DNA from: Parelaphostrongylus tenuis
Lineage: Eukaryota; Nematoda; Chromadorea; Rhabditida; Metastrongylidae
Assembly (NCBI GenBank): GCA_019055375.1
Contig: JAHQIW010001340.1
Location: forward strand, 496,001 to 560,000
Direction of reading: 5' to 3'
Length of the DNA: 64,000 nucleotides
Shown in pieces: positions 45,901-57,900 of this stretch (position 1 is the first letter of the stretch; each line of letters starts with the position of its first letter). A model generated the notes under the pieces. The model did no database searches, was not told the DNA's origin, and worked only from the letters and a program-made list of their open reading frames with translations. A program made the position numbers and the translations under genes.

Positions 45901-48832
45901 ATCTTTTCGAAAACCCACGACGTGGGGCTGTAGCCATTTTTTCTAGCCGTCGAATGATTACTCATACTCCTGTGAAGAGTTCCTCTCCAGCAAAGGAGGA
46001 AGGTTTTTTATTTGTCCCCTTCTTACAGTACTGTACTCAATTTACTGTGTTAACGTTTTTCTGACTAATGTCATTGACGACGACTCATCGACTGCCATTG
46101 TTAGCTTTTAACCACTAAATCATATTCGTTATGTCAATTGCACATGAGTATCTATCTTCAGTCCCCGACGATTTTTCTTGGGATCCGAACACGAAATCTT
46201 TCGGTGATCCTGGGAATCGACCTGAAATCAAACATCCAACTGTCGAGTTCATTGCACCGAGTGAATATATGGTATGTTTTTGATACCTTTGAATATTTAT
46301 AGGGAAGTATATTTTATAGTCATAATACTTTGAAGCAAGATATATAGTCATGCTATCGTAGCATTGCTCTTGCAGCGGTAAAATATGAAAGTCTTATTGG
46401 TTATATATATCTAATAGCTGCCAGCATAACTGGGTTTAGAGCCGAAATGTGCCCAACAAACAAAACTGGTTATCAGTTGGTTTCTGGCAGCTTCGGTCCC
46501 TTATACTGAATAGGTAGTGATAGCAAATTCGTGACTCCGGTGGTGTGGTGAAGCACGCACCCTCGGTATAGGTGAAACGCGCGTTCAAATCCCGCCTAGG
46601 ATCGAAAGTTTTCCATATTTCTAAGCGTTCTCAAACTTTTGAAGCATGTTAGCGTGAATGTTTGGGGTTTTTTTTTCGAAAGTATATTCCGTTCAAAGTG
46701 TATCTTGCTTAGCTCAATTTGCATTTAAAAAAGAAGTTATCTTATGTGATTAGAAGAAGTCTAGCCACCAGGGTTTTTAACATGGGTGATCAAAACTATT
46801 CAGTTACGTCCACCACAACCTGCTGTATACGTCTTCGTGTTGGATGTTAGTGCTGCAGCTGTAGAGTCGGGTAAGAAGTTTTCATAAGATTTATTCTTCT
46901 TAGCCGAATTTTTTTCAATTCAGTCCTCTAAAATTCATTTTTGTGTTGGTGCTGGATTACTAAATTTTTTAAAACTTGCTGAGCACTTCCTGTTGTTAGC
47001 TTTTTATCCGATTGTTTGTGAAGTTCAGCAGGTTCATTATAGAATTGTTATCATTTAGGGTATTTGTTTGCGTTTTCGGAGCAGCTTCTTATCAATCTTG
47101 ACCAGCTACCTGGAGACGACAGAACACAGGTTGGATTTTTTAATTTCTGCTGTGTGTAACTGCTGTATTCCAGTATTTGTGCCATTTTTTGCGAATTTTT
47201 GACTTTGCTCTTGCTGTGAATTTTCGAATTATGTTTAGGTGGCATTCGTTTGCGTGGATTCGATGATTCATTTTTACCAATTCGGTCCAGGACAACGTCG
47301 TTCGCTCAAAGAACTGATCGTTGATGAAGTCAATGGTAGTTGATTATAAAATGAGCACTTTTCCCTACTACTGTTCTTCAGAATGAATTATCATTTCAGA
47401 ACCGTTCCTGCCTTCATATGATGGCATTTTGATACCGTTGAAAAAGAACATTGATGTAAGCTTGGCTTTCACAGGGACTGGTGTTTTTCATTTTTTTTAC
47501 TTATCACTCAGTACCACAGCGACATAATACGCTTATTATTTTGTTATCTTCTCTGTTTCTATATACACATGGGAAAATATGACATAATGCAAAGTAAATG
47601 TTTAGACTGTGCGATCATTCGTTGAGAAGATTCCTGTCTTTTTCGAGAATGCCAACAGTGCCTCAAACTGTCTGGGATCAGCGCTGAAAGTTGTCCATGA
47701 CTTAATAGTAAGTGCTCTTTATTTCATGGCCAAGCCCAATTTGACTTCTTTGGGATCTACAGATGATTATTCTACTTATCTTACTGTTTTTCTGAATCTA
47801 GTTACCTTCTCTTCTGTGCTTGGTGTTATACACGTGGACCTGTGCTTGTATATAGAAATGTAGGTGTGTGTCCTATTGTGTATTGTAGGTATTTTGGAAT
47901 TGTCAGCTGTCGTTGGATCACATCTGCATTGTTAACCTAGAAAAATAGCTTGTAATTGAATTTTAGTTAGTTCTTATCTTCAAACATTTATCTAGTAGCG
48001 AATGGTAATCAAAAACAGTAGACGGGCGAATAATTTTGAGCTGTTTTATCATTGATTTCTTTTGTCGTTCTGCATGCAATCGTAAAGAAAGTTTTTTGAA
48101 TCAGCTTCTTATGTCTTTACTTTGATTTAATCCTGTTGGAAGATGGAAAACTATATGTTCTGTACTTTTTGTTTTTTGATCAAATTTTGAAATGAAGCGT
48201 TGACATCAATTCAACATTGATGTGGTCCATAACTGACCAAAAATATCTTGGACGTCCGGTCATCTATAACTATGCCTGACAAACTCCGATGCATGACGAA
48301 TACCTTAGGAATTGATTAATGCTGAGGATTTGTTCGTTCACATTGTTCATTTGAGAGACATTATTCGTTTTATCCTGGAATACAATGTTTTAGGCAGAAA
48401 TTGGTGGGAGAATTACGGTGTTTCAAGCATCGATTCCTAATGTTGGACTTGGTAGTTTGCAATCACGTGAGGATCCAAACCAAAGAGCAGCTCAGGTCAG
48501 TTTCTGTTCTAGAAGCGTTCTTTATGGATTTCATTGTGTTATTCAAAAGAATTTTCTTTAGGATGTTCAAAATCTTGGGCCCGCTACCGATTTTTACAAG
48601 TGCCTTGCTCTTGAGTGTACTGGTCATCAAGTAGCTTTGGACCTTTTCATGCTAAATACCCATTATGCTGATCTTGCCACCCTGTGTGAGTATCAACTGA
48701 TATTGTATGTATGTATATGTACATTATGTATTTGTATATACATACACGCACATGTGTATGTATCATGATGCGTGCGTACACGTGTATACGCATACGTATA
48801 CGCACGTGTGCATGTATGTATACATATGTACA

Positions 48833-48880
<48 letters not shown>

Positions 48881-49419
48881 CACCAACATGTACATATATA
48901 TGTGTTTATGTCCATATTTTTCAAAATAATGTTTTGAGACCTCGTTCAAATTTAATATAGAGTGATAGAATGTTTCAGGCCTTTCATCAGGTCTTGTGTG
49001 GCACCTCTACTGCCAGACGTACTTTTTAGCTTCCTAGCAAGCTTCATGAGTAGCACATGCCATTCGCCTAATGGCCCATACTATTGAGAATGGACGCCAA
49101 AAAGTTACGTTCTGCGCTAGGTAAAAAAGTCACCGCAACTGATGTTCTTTCAGAGTGGCTGGTTGTTGATTGTATTTGTACAGCTTACAACTGCTTCAGT
49201 ATATATATCCATACCTTTCAATCGCTAATTTGAGGCTTTTTAGAAAGCCGAAGCTTACGTCTAGCATTAGAAGTGTCATAACAGACCTCATGAAAGACTG
49301 AAAACATTGTATGAGACTGCACGTCTATTTACATATACATAATATATACAAGTATATATGCATACGTATGATATATGTGTGTATACACATACACGTATAT
49401 ATGCGTATATTTATGCGGA

Positions 49420-49477
<58 letters not shown>

Positions 49478-49514
49478 CTGTGTAAGTGAACATTACATAT
49501 GTGTGTACATCACG

Positions 49515-49545
<31 letters not shown>

Positions 49546-52500
49546 CATATGTATATATATACATCTACATATACATACGTAGTATATATACCTATACGTG
49601 ACATATGTGCACATATACGTGTGTTTACGCGTACATCCACATAATATGTACGTACACATGTGCATATTCATGTATATAAATATATGTATTTGCATTTATA
49701 TTGTGTGTTCGTGTGCGTCTATGTACCATGCTTTTTTAGCCGAAATTGCTAAATTCTCTACTGGTTGTGTCTATCATTTCCCAAACTACCACTACCTCAA
49801 TACACAGGTACGAACTGGTTGTTTACGCTATATATTTGAGTCATCTGACGAAAGCATTCCAATTACATCATAAAAGTGCTTCTAAGTTCGGGTATTTTTC
49901 GCGTAACACCTTGTTTCTCGAGTGCCTAGAGAATTAGGAAAGCGGGAACTGGACAATTTACATCTGTTATAGGATTTCAGCTCAATGTGGATCATCGCTG
50001 AGTTTTAATCTTTATTTTCTCTTCTACCGAAAAAGCTTTCGATCGTATGAAAGTGGACTTAATATAACAATCAGCTGGGTATTGTATTGTTGCGCTTTTG
50101 ATCAAGGGTTATAATTGCTGATATTTTGCATGAATATCTTGCGGTATTTGATAAAAGTAGGTCACTGTTCAAACTACAAAAACAGTAGACCGTATTAAGA
50201 ATTAGCGTGATCCAGTAAAATGTCAGTGGTGGCAATACTTTGACATGTAACTGGTTTTGACAATTTATTCATTGACCATTTAACTGTAGGGCAGTGACAA
50301 GTAGGGTTTTTGTTAGGCTATTGCTCCACGATGAAGGAACTGTTAGGTGTCTGAATATATGAGTATATAATCTTTTTACATTCTTGTTTGACCTAATCCT
50401 GCTGCGCTCAAGTGTTTGCATGTTTTTTTTTTTGCCGTTGTCTATCAAAGTTATTGGTTTGCCCCAGTCTCATTGTCAGAATCAGAAAATTATCCGTCTT
50501 TCAAAACTAGACTGACTTTGGGAACATTGTTTGCAGTGTTCTGTCTTTTCTGCTCCACTTCCTTGTAGTTTCATGAGATTTCGACTATTTTGTTGGCAGT
50601 TATTTTCGTAATTTTACCAAGTGTAAGTTAGTGTTCTAGCGCGTTTTCGGTCCTCAAAAATCATCCAGTAATTTTTAGGTGATTAATGAGTTTACACATC
50701 AGATTATTTATTTAGGTGAAGCGATTTGAGAAAATTTTTACGAGATACCTTACCAGGAAGATAGGCTTTGAAGCAGTGTTGCGCATTCGTTGTTCAAGGG
50801 GTTAGCTACTAGTTTTTCCTACTATGAGGCTGTTATTGGGTTGTTTGGATTACCTTGAAAGCTTTTTCAGGACTTAGTTTATCTGCATTCTATGGGAACT
50901 TCTTCGTTCGGTCCACAGATCTTCTCGCGCTTGCTAATGTGAATCCGGATTCAGCTATCGCTGTTCAAGTGAGAGTAAATGCCATTTATATCAACCATTC
51001 ATATCTACAAGATTACTGTTTACAAACCTTGAAGTTTATCTCTTATTTACAGGTGAGCATGGAAGAAAAGCTCTCTTCAGTGGTCTGTTTCCAAGCTGCT
51101 CTTTTGTACACGTCAAGCAAAGGTATATCATCGCCTTTGCTTATATGGATTTTCTAAGTGTTAAGCTTCTTAATTGAAGGAGATCGTCGTATACGAGTCC
51201 ACACAATGTGTCTACCCACAACGGCAGACTTGGCGCAGGTTTACAATAACTTTGACTTGAAGGCCACCGTTTCTCTCATTGCAAAAATCGGTATTTTGTC
51301 CGCCTAGTTCTCTACATCTTTACATTTGTACTCATTTTCACTTCTCTAAGGAATTGAACGCTCGATGTCTGGCTTCCCATTGTCGGATAGCAGAGAAGCG
51401 ATTGTTAATGCTGTGATCGACTCACTTGGCGCATACCAAAAAGCATTGCGTAACGGTCGTGCTGGTGGATTGTTAGCTCCTCGTCGAGGCCATCTACGAT
51501 TGTTCCCTCTGTATTCGCTAGCCATGCTCAAGCATGTATGTATTTCTATTGTTGTTCTATTTATTTGATCAATTCCATAATTTCAGACGTCGTTTTGCGC
51601 TGGTCGCAGCGTCAAGTTAGACGACAGGGTCGCCGCTATGTTAGTTTTACGATTTTGCCCATTGGAGCAGATCCTCTCCGAATTTTACCCACAACTTTAC
51701 AGACTGAATGAGATTTTACAGGTACAGTTACTACGATCTGTCTAAGTTTTATAACTTCTTAAGTATTGTTTTCATCGTGACGGTTTTATTCCAGTACGAG
51801 GAAGGAGAATGGCCTTCAGCTTTGCCACTTTCTTTTGAGTTTATAAACAGAGATGGCATCTATCTCATTGAAACGGGTTCCGCTATCTATATTTATGTGT
51901 CTTCAAACGCAAATTCCCAACTCGTGCAAGATTTATTTGGGTGTTCGTACACAAATATTGAGGAGGTGAGTCTTCAAAGGCTGGCAAAAGTGGAATTCGC
52001 ATAGGAGTTGAATGAAATTCCGTGTTAAGCATTCGTTCCAATGTTACGAAAATCCATTCTCTGAGAAGGTTAACAATTTCGTCCGTTATGTTACGTCCCT
52101 CAAGTTCTACCTTGGTCCTGTAGTTGTTGTGAAGTAAGTTTTTCTTTCTGGGCGTTATTTCTGTTATTGCAGTTCGTCCCTCAACTCCTTGGGGACAAAA
52201 TTTTTCCTAATTTTTGTTGAGACTTTTATAGCGCTCTAATCTCGGCGATTCAAAAACTGTGCTTACTCCTGAAAAGGCTATTTTGGTGCGCTGCAGCAGG
52301 AAAATAAAATCGCGTTTCACACTCGGCGTGCAGATTTTGTTCAGTTAGGATGTGTCAGTGGCTGTCTGGATGGGATCTCAACACTCGCAGCGCACGTCGC
52401 CGAGGTGGCTAGGATTTGCGTATGATCTTCTAAGCCTTGACAAGCGTTGATAGGCAAGCGGTTTCGCGCCGTCGTTTGCGTGGCAGTCAGGCAGGCGGCA

Positions 52501-54172
52501 TTTGCATGTCTGTGCACACATGTCTAGTTGTATGCCTCTTTTCCTACGAGACGCGATTCCCCATTACAATACCTGTGTGAGATTTGACGTTGCGTGATGA
52601 GCATCAGTAGACCCTCAAGGTCCCCAAATGGTTAACAGACTTGTAGCAGTTAATTGATAGCATAGATTTTGATGATGTTGACGCTAAGCTTGGTTTTGAA
52701 AAGGTTTAGAGTACTGGGAGAGCGAATAAAGATTACATTCCCCACTCCTGAGCCTAGACTTGGAATCGAGTTTGCAGTGTAAGTCGAAGATAAAAACTAA
52801 ACCGGTACTTAAATGTTAGACCGGGCAACAACTGAATATTCGACCTGATTCGCTGGACTAGAATTTTCCATAAAAATGTTAGTAATTCTTCAAAAGCTTG
52901 AATCTGGCTACAGCTCCACGTGGCCGATTTTTCAAAACACCTTTCCATAATGCTGTGAAATTCAAAATAAAATCATGCTTCACACGGCCATGCTTTTTTT
53001 CCTTATCTCGCCTATATCTCGCTGAGAAAAACTCCTTAGAGTGTTAGTACTCTTTTGATAGGTCTCTAAGAACTCAAAAATGTGTTTGCTTTCTGGAAAA
53101 CCTTTTTTAATATCGCTGTAGGAAAGAGAGAAGATTTGTGCTTAATAGCCCACCCAACAGAGATCTTTCTTCAGACTACTAGTAATCATTAAATAACGTA
53201 GATTCCGTTGAATCCAACGCTGCTCTTTTCTCTGGGAAAGACCGTTTCACTGCACTTTAGCACGGAGATTAAGATGGAGCTTCACATATTTGGCGACTTT
53301 GTTCACCGGCTAACTCACAGTGGGAAGGGGATCGATCGATGCAAGTTAGATTTATGAGGCAACCAGTCTTCAGTTGGGAATTTCTCTATACTCGGAAAGA
53401 ACTTCTTCATAAGAGCGATTGATTCAGATACTGCGAAACTTTCTTTACGCATTCATATGCTTTTTGTGCTTCTAGCGAATCATGTGCGTGGGAAAACTGA
53501 AGGCGCGCGGAGCGTGTGAAACATAATTTTATTTTGAATGTTGCAGAATAATCAAGAGGTGTTTTGCAAAACCAGCCACTTGGGGCTGTAGCCCGAGATT
53601 CAAGTTTTCGAATGAATTTTGAAACTCCTGTGTAAAATTCTTGCCATCGCATTAGGTCGAATAATCATTTGTGTTCATCTAGCGTACAAGTACTGATAAA
53701 CCCATACATAGAACGACAGAACAAGGTTTCTTCTGAAAACAGTATGGAAACCAGAATTTATTCGAAACGGAGAGAAATTTTTTAGGTAAATAACGAATTG
53801 CGCGTGATAATGCACCACAGAGTAAGAAACCCAGTTTTGTTTTCGCTGCCACAGCGCTTCATTAGAAGGCGTTTCAAGAGTAATCACATTATTGGAATTT
53901 CCGAGATTCAAGCTATTAATTGACTTGTAAAAATTCAAAAAAAGGCGCAAAAAGGCTTTGTTTTGAAACGATTGAACTATGTAATACCATAGCAAATAAT
54001 ACCCCTTATTCTCCTTTTTTTTACGCCGTCATATATCGTGAGAACTTACAATTATAGAGAAAATTCACCTCTGAGAGATGCAATCGTAAGGAGATTGGTC
54101 GATGATCGCAGCGAGTCCACACACTCATACATCGAGTTTCTTCAGCACATAAAGCGCGAAATAAACGGTTAA
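42908..54172 (+). CDS. sec-24: COPII coat cargo adaptor SEC24 (A/B type), first exon missing
   Basis: Twenty-six exons: 42908-43054, 43107-43245, 43336-43488, 43563-43677, 44227-44339, 44401-44612, 44746-44848, 44942-45068, 46162-46271, 46804-46870, 47059-47129, 47239-47335, 47400-47455, 47606-47707, 48394-48495, 48562-48685, 49740-49807, 50716-50800, 50871-50968, 51053-51122, 51180-51290, 51351-51535, 51587-51721, 51795-51965, 52030-52133, 54043-54172 (stop TAA). Phases close exactly: about 997 residues. SEC24 pairs with SEC23 on ER membranes, selects cargo and forms the inner COPII coat. Visible in order: a Pro/Ser/Gln-rich N-terminal tail; [20 protein letters not shown]; a zinc finger with CRYC and CNLC (~340-365); a trunk with [14 protein letters not shown] and [25 protein letters not shown]; a helical region with [10 protein letters not shown]; a gelsolin-like end closing [13 protein letters not shown]. 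The A/B subtype is favoured by recalled human SEC24A/B wording. The initiator exon is upstream of 42908 and not found. The last intron (1.9 kb) holds two repeats. Confidence 0.95.
45360..45475. repeat. AT/TATG microsatellite
   Basis: (AT)n and ATACATATAT-type simple repeats inside the sec-24 intron between exons 44942-45068 and 46162-46271. Confidence 0.9.
45509..46019. mobile_element. long-TIR transposon family A, short copy
   Basis: Starts CGACAAATGAAAGACTGACC and ends CTCCAGCAAAGGAGGAAGG through TTATTTGTCCCC, the inverted family end. Interior partly matches (GAGTGTTAATAGTCATTCG, ACGTGGGGCTGTAGCC); about 510 bp. It carries a GATCTGGCGCCAGCGCATGT stretch not shared by the others. In a sec-24 intron. 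Confidence 0.6.
46530..46615 (+). repeat. tRNA-like element B copy
   Basis: GACTCCGGTGGTGTGGTG, GCACCCTCGGTATAGGTG and GCGTTCAAATCCCGCC follow the element B unit; the upstream spacer (AACTGGGTTTAGAGCCGAAA, CAAAACTGGTTATCAGTTGG) matches the one at 6330-6390. In a sec-24 intron. Confidence 0.65.
48225..48340 (+). repeat. old SINE-A fragment
   Basis: GATGCATGACGAATACCTTA and GGAATTGATTAATGCTGAGG correspond to the 3' body of SINE-A with many changes. In the sec-24 intron before exon 48394-48495. Confidence 0.45.
48700..49700. repeat. cluster of TA and mixed dinucleotide microsatellites
   Basis: Alternating purine-pyrimidine DNA: long TA tracts at about 48834-48873, 49423-49474 and 49517-49543, and mixed TATG/CATACACGT repeats around them. 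It fills most of the sec-24 intron between exons 48562-48685 and 49740-49807. Confidence 0.92.
52440..52610. repeat. dispersed repeat D, copy 2
   Basis: GATAGGCAAGCGGTTTCGCG, GTGGCAGTCAGGCAGGCGGC and GAGATTTGACGTTGCGTGAT parallel 36360-36525 in the same orientation. In the last sec-24 intron. Confidence 0.7.
52825..53673. mobile_element. long-TIR transposon family A copy
   Basis: Left end CAACTGAATATTCGACCTGA; right end CATCGCATTAGGTCGAATAA through TCATTTGTG (inverted). About 850 bp and collinear with 34730-35599 (TATCTCGCCTATATCTCGC, CTCTTTTGATAGGTCTC, GTTCACCGGCTAACTCACAG, CTGAAGGCGCGCGGAGCG). No coding capacity. It lies in the last sec-24 intron. Confidence 0.75.
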
Positions 54173-54927
54173 CTGCGAATGAATTAACCGTAATGTCTTT
54201 ATATCTATATCTGATTTTCATTAACTGCCTTTGCTTTGATTTGTAATTCTATGTAGATTTCCTGCTAGCCATAGAACTTTTAGATAATTCTACCGTTTGG
54301 TTGAATTGTTATGCCAGCAAATTCTTGTCAAATTCCTATTTTTCTTAATGTATTTGATAGAACTACTTCTTTTCACTGGGTAACTCGGTTTTGTGGTGAA
54401 AGTACCTTTTGGTTTTAATTTATATATTGTTTGTTGTCTCTTGTTACGGTCCTTTACTGGGTTTCACATGGCTCAAGGAGAGTCTTATTCCAAAAAGGGA
54501 TTGTTGACTTCCTGTGCTTTCAATACTGAAGTCATTTTCTAAGCTCTATACAGAATCAGTGTAATATGCTATGTTGAGGGCACATTTTGTCCTACGGCAA
54601 TTGTTTTTTGTTCCATATTTTTCTAAAATGACATTTGTTTATTGTGTTATTGATTCGTTGATTGTACTTGTGAGTCAGAACGAAACTAGGTGTATAAGCT
54701 GTGATCATACATGTTCTTTTTATACTATGAGGTAATGCTAAATCTAGATCTTTTCCTCACCTTAGGAACATTTGTGACTATTTGATAAACTCTATTCTTG
54801 TACATCATATCAGCTTTGATTGCTATCTGAGTATGATACTCTGGAGTTACCGCCATAATGGCTACGTGACGACTTATCCATGCTTTCCGGTTTTAGTTTC
54901 CTTACTACGCAACTACTAGAACTGGAC

Positions 54928-54937
54928 AACGATTCAG
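54928..54937 (+). promoter_or_regulatory. candidate trans-splice acceptor of wdr-46
   Basis: ACGATTCAG ends at 54937, six bases before the ATG at 54944. A spliced-leader acceptor this close to the start is typical of nematode genes. Inference only; a second AG lies at TTTTAG near 54896. Confidence 0.45.
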
Positions 54938-54943
54938 AGGTTC

Positions 54944-57900
54944 ATGAGATCGGATCAACGTTCAGACATAAAAGCAGAACCAGAACATTTGACGGATGAA
55001 GAGGAAAAGAAACATGCTCGGGGCAAAACGTTCCCCGTAAAGAGAAAATGGAACTCTACAGTCGTTCCATCACGGTAAATATTTTTGTTTTGAGAAGTGC
55101 TTAGATGGACTATTGTGCCCAGAGATGAGATTATTTTTGAGGCCAGGTGGTAATGACTGCGGTGACTCTGTGCATATTGAAGCAGGCCGTCTGGCAAAAC
55201 ACGATACAGGTAGGTTTTATTCTATATAGTTTCCGAATATTAGTGGACTTGTTCATGGTTAGCATCAAAAAGTGTTAAGGTGCATCAGCTCTCAACCCAG
55301 AAAATATGAGGAGCGAATTTCATCGAAAGCAGTTCGCATTGAAAAAGACGAAACTGGTGCAGCGATGTATAAAGACGGCACGAGCAGAGATACTGAATAA
55401 AGAGGAGGTGAGACCTCTGTGAGGCTTTCCATTCTACTTCCTACTTTTCAGATGCTTTCGGTTTTCTGCTCCATGATATATTAGGTAGTTCGGAAACCAA
55501 TGTAAGATTTCGTTGTTTTTCGAGATAACTTATGTCAGCCGGTAGTAGAATTCCTACACAATGCAAGCGAGAAGGAAGTTTATTCATTAGGGTTGTTTGA
55601 ATCTTTGTAGTTCTAGAGTTTTGAACAAATAGTAGTCGGAAGTGAGAGGTCCAGTGGGTATGGGATTAAAGAGAATTCCGTTTTCTTTCTCTTCGTTTGA
55701 CCTTGGCGGCGTCAGTAATGCGACGTGTGGGCGAGTGTTATCATGGAGAAGGATCATGAAAATTCCATGGTCTCTGTTTGTTGAGCTTTTTCGATTTTTG
55801 AATTTTTTGTAGATGTGCAAGGAAAGGTGGTATGTGAACAGCGAGTTCTGAAATTTCTCGAACAGTCATTTCTGTAAAATTACCATCAAATTTTGCAAAT
55901 GTTTTGTCGTCAAGAGCAGAAAGGCGTCAGTGACTTTCCTCACCTTATAATCGAAATTGCCAAGACGAATTTTTTGTCCTTAATTTGTAACTTATCAATT
56001 TTCGAAGTGGTTTGCGCTGTGCTAGACCGAGTTCCGTTGAAGAAGTTCATAAGAAGTACTACTTTGACATGTGAAATTCCAACCTTCATGTTTGATAGAA
56101 ATACAAATTATATTATAATTGAACTATACATGCCGAAGTGTATGTAGCTTTACAATGGTATAGAATAGTGAAACACTGTAAAAAAAAAATACCTCTTCTC
56201 TCGGTAATGTCACATTTTTTGTCATTGTCCGGGTCTCAGTACTTCTAGCGTTCAAATTGTCTCTTCGCGTTCTTCGCTTGATTTAGGATTTGTCTTCTCC
56301 ATACTGATCGAGCACACCTCCCTGTAGCCTAGAGGATAATCAGGCTGAGATGTTCCGTGGATCGTTATTAATTTCCGAGGGGATCAAGTTACGCCGAGCA
56401 TCATTAGTACAAGGCCTCTTACCTCGAGAAAAGTCATTGTTATAACATGTATAGAAATAGGAAAATTATGGATTAATTCCTGATCATTGGAATACTGTAG
56501 ACAGATATGTCTCCGTAATAAAATTCTGCATATTTTTTTGGAAAGAGTCAAGGGTTTTTCTGTATTTTTAAGATTATAATAGTCACCTTTTCTAAGTCAA
56601 TTTAATGGAAGGAATTATTATTACTTTTTGTTCACTTTTTGACAAGTTCTAGAAGTCTTCTATCTATCAAATTTTTTTTAGCTCTGTACATTTGCTAGTG
56701 TTTTTTTAGGAAGGTTTCATAGAAGGAGAAGATGGAGAGCCAACATATGTCATCAAACAAAGAGAAATCGCTGAAGCTGTTGACCTTGGAAACGCTAACA
56801 AGGTTATCTTTCCTATACGGACTTGCTGTCATGGAAGATATGGTTATTTGCTACTAGTGATCTTTTAGTACTTTGAACTGTACATGGAGAACTATGGACC
56901 GTATCGAATTTCCTACACGGATAATGGTCGTCATTTATTGTTGGGAGGCAAAAAAAGGTCATATAGCAGCACTCGACTGGCAAACGAAGAAACTTCACTG
57001 CGAGATCAATGTGATGGAAATTGTGCGAGATGTTCAGTGAGCCTTTGGAGTTTTAAACTGTCTCTTATAATAACAGTATGGATGTTCGGTACCCAATGCT
57101 CTTCAACTTTCTTCATGTTTGAATCACAGATGGCTGCACTTGGAGAATATCTTTGCTGTGGCACAACGACATTACACATACGTTTATGACAATCAAGGAA
57201 CGGAAATTCACTGCGTAAAGCAATTGCATAAGATTCGCAGGCTTCAGTTCCTCCCACGACACTTTCTTTTAGTAGCAAGTGTAAGTCGTTAGCTTTCTTT
57301 TCTATTCCATTTTTTCTTTGAAGTCCATGCTAACAAATGGTACTTTTCGGTTATTGAGATTTATCTTTCGACCGTTTGAAGCTAAGGCATTTAATCATTC
57401 GATAGCTCAAATTCCGGTGATTTTGATATGGTACTTGATTTTCGTGAAGGATCCTTCAAAGCGCTGTTTTTGTAATCAAAAGAGATTGGACAAACACACA
57501 GCTGTAGTTTTTTATGTTCTAACTAATCGAGAGCTGTGTCTTTTCAAATTATCTTTCCATTTAGGCACACAGCTGTAAATTTCTTAAATCTTGAATTGGA
57601 TTATTGTGACGTTCCACTGGAAAAAATTTTTCTTCTCGGTCCGCTATAAAACCCAGCCCCAATGTACAGCTAGCGTTGCAATTGCTTTCGTAAGCTTAAC
57701 ATCGTTCGTCTTAATGTCCTCCTTGTCCATTCAGCCTTATATGAAGTAGACCTGTATCACTGCAACTGTGTACTACCTAAGAGCATCTGACCAAGCTACA
57801 AGCTTTTGGAACCAAATACGCTGTAAGGGCAGAAATAAAATTGGGTCTCACACTGGAGGCACAATTTTGCTCGCATGTCTCGAACCGTGCGCGCAGCGAT

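Noticed and set aside
52007..52045. Frame-breaking 19 bp insertion in sec-24
   Set aside because: Using the GTTAAG at 52024-52029 as the acceptor instead of CATAG at 52006 gives a 64 bp intron and an unbroken frame, so no insertion is needed.
53675..54221. Minus-strand frames in the last sec-24 intron as transposase
   Set aside because: No mariner or other catalytic motif is present; part of the region is the antisense of the final sec-24 exon.
54250..54330. Last sec-24 exon reading YVDFLLAIELL
   Set aside because: It has a stop directly upstream and no acceptor; the stretch at 54043-54172 ending [15 protein letters not shown] with stop fits family, phase and splice site.
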